Shown: positions 4,965-5,291 of the stretch, in pieces
How the letters are laid out: every line of letters begins with the position of its first letter
Numbering within the stretch: position 1 is the stretch's first letter
Made by a program: the position numbers and the translations under genes
Notes under the pieces: model-generated
Told to the model about the DNA's origin: nothing
Databases searched by the model: none
What the model saw: the letters and a program-made list of their open reading frames with translations, nothing else
Source of the DNA: Chloroflexota bacterium
GTDB taxonomy: Bacteria > Chloroflexota > Anaerolineae > Aggregatilineales > Phototrophicaceae
Length of the DNA: 5,291 nucleotides
Reading direction: 5' to 3'
Assembly (NCBI GenBank): GCA_026706395.1
Contig: JAPOYU010000001.1
Coordinates: 1-5,291 of the forward strand

Positions 4965-5291
4965 GCTGCGGCACCTTGATCTTAAACACTTCCAGCGCGT
5001 TGCGATACATCACGGCATCGCGCATTTCGGACGGCAGCTGCCGCAGCGCAAAGTCCGGCGTGTCGCCGTCCCAGTGCGGATAATCGCTGGAGAACATCAG
5101 CATCTTCTCGGCGTCGAACATCTCCAGCACTTGCCGGAAGTGGTTGATGTCGTCGGGCTCTTCGATTGGCTGCGTGGTCAGCATGATGTGATCCTGGATG
5201 ATCTCGCTGGGCCGGCGCGTCAACCAGGGCGTGGTCGAGCGCAGCGCCTTCCAGTTCTTGTCCAGCCGCCACATGATGGCCGGCAGCCAGG
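4954..5291 (-). CDS. Amidohydrolase family protein (COG2159, ACMSD-like), C-terminal part (cut by window edge)
   Basis: The last 111 residues of a TIM-barrel metal-dependent hydrolase or decarboxylase of the amidohydrolase-2 family; the remainder lies beyond base 5291. The frame is open to the window edge and reads WLPAIMWRLDKNW at its beginning, a typical internal block of this family, so the ATG at 5274 is not the start. TTQPIEEP and then FSSDYPHWDGDTP (5094 leftwards) follow. The Asp of SSDYPHWD (5085-5083) is the conserved barrel aspartate that contributes to the metal site in ACMSD-type enzymes. The tail RDAVMYRNALEVFKI is also typical. Members act on small carboxylated or amide substrates, often aromatic-degradation intermediates; the actual substrate cannot be told from this fragment. 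It overlaps the downstream Rieske gene by 11 bp, so the two proteins probably work together. Confidence 0.9.
   Translation of the reverse strand, partial: WLPAIMWRLDKNWKALRSTTPWLTRRPSEIIQDHIMLTTQPIEEPDDINHFRQVLEMFDAEKMLMFSSDYPHWDGDTPDFALRQLPSEMRDAVMYRNALEVFKIKVPQHAV

Noticed and set aside
4954..5274. ATG at 5274 as the start of a short complete amidohydrolase-like protein
   Set aside because: The frame stays open to the window edge and reads a conserved internal block (WLPAIMWRLDKNW), so this is the C-terminal end of a longer gene.

Overview
The window looks like a stretch of a GC-rich (roughly 55-60% by eye), free-living heterotrophic bacterium. Chloroflexota is my best guess. This rests on remembered resemblance only: a MalG-type permease with an extra extracytoplasmic segment, a Cys-containing loop in the MalF-type permease, a C/T- and G/A-rich palindromic intergenic repeat, and an amidohydrolase/Rieske pair. 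No marker gene is present, so the assignment is tentative.

Left two thirds (about 1-3915, all on the minus strand): a carbohydrate-type (CUT1) ABC import operon. It is read from right to left as secreted substrate-binding protein (3915-2638), a 118-bp gap almost filled by a double-hairpin palindromic element, MalF/UgpA-type permease (2519-1521), MalG/UgpE-type permease (1510-434), and a GroES-like zinc-type dehydrogenase (434 leftwards, cut by the window edge). The last two genes share one base in a TGATG junction. No ATP-binding subunit lies in the window. The layout suggests uptake of a sugar, polyol or glycoside followed by its oxidation, but the substrate cannot be read from sequence alone.

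Middle (3916-4188): a divergent control region. It holds a good sigma70-like promoter reading right, a perfect 7-bp inverted repeat with a 9-nt spacer that could be an operator, and clear ribosome binding sites for the genes on either side.

Right third: a plus-strand VOC/glyoxalase-fold metalloenzyme (4189-4611) converges on a minus-strand Rieske [2Fe-2S] ferredoxin (4964-4608). Their stop codons overlap within a single CTAG. The Rieske gene overlaps the end of an upstream COG2159-type amidohydrolase (TIM-barrel, ACMSD-like) that runs off the right edge; these two are probably co-translated.

I see no RNA gene, CRISPR array, transposase or prophage gene. The most interesting part is the palindromic element between the binding-protein and permease genes. 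It could serve as mRNA stabiliser or attenuator, and it supplies the ribosome binding site of the downstream permease, probably hidden inside the fold.
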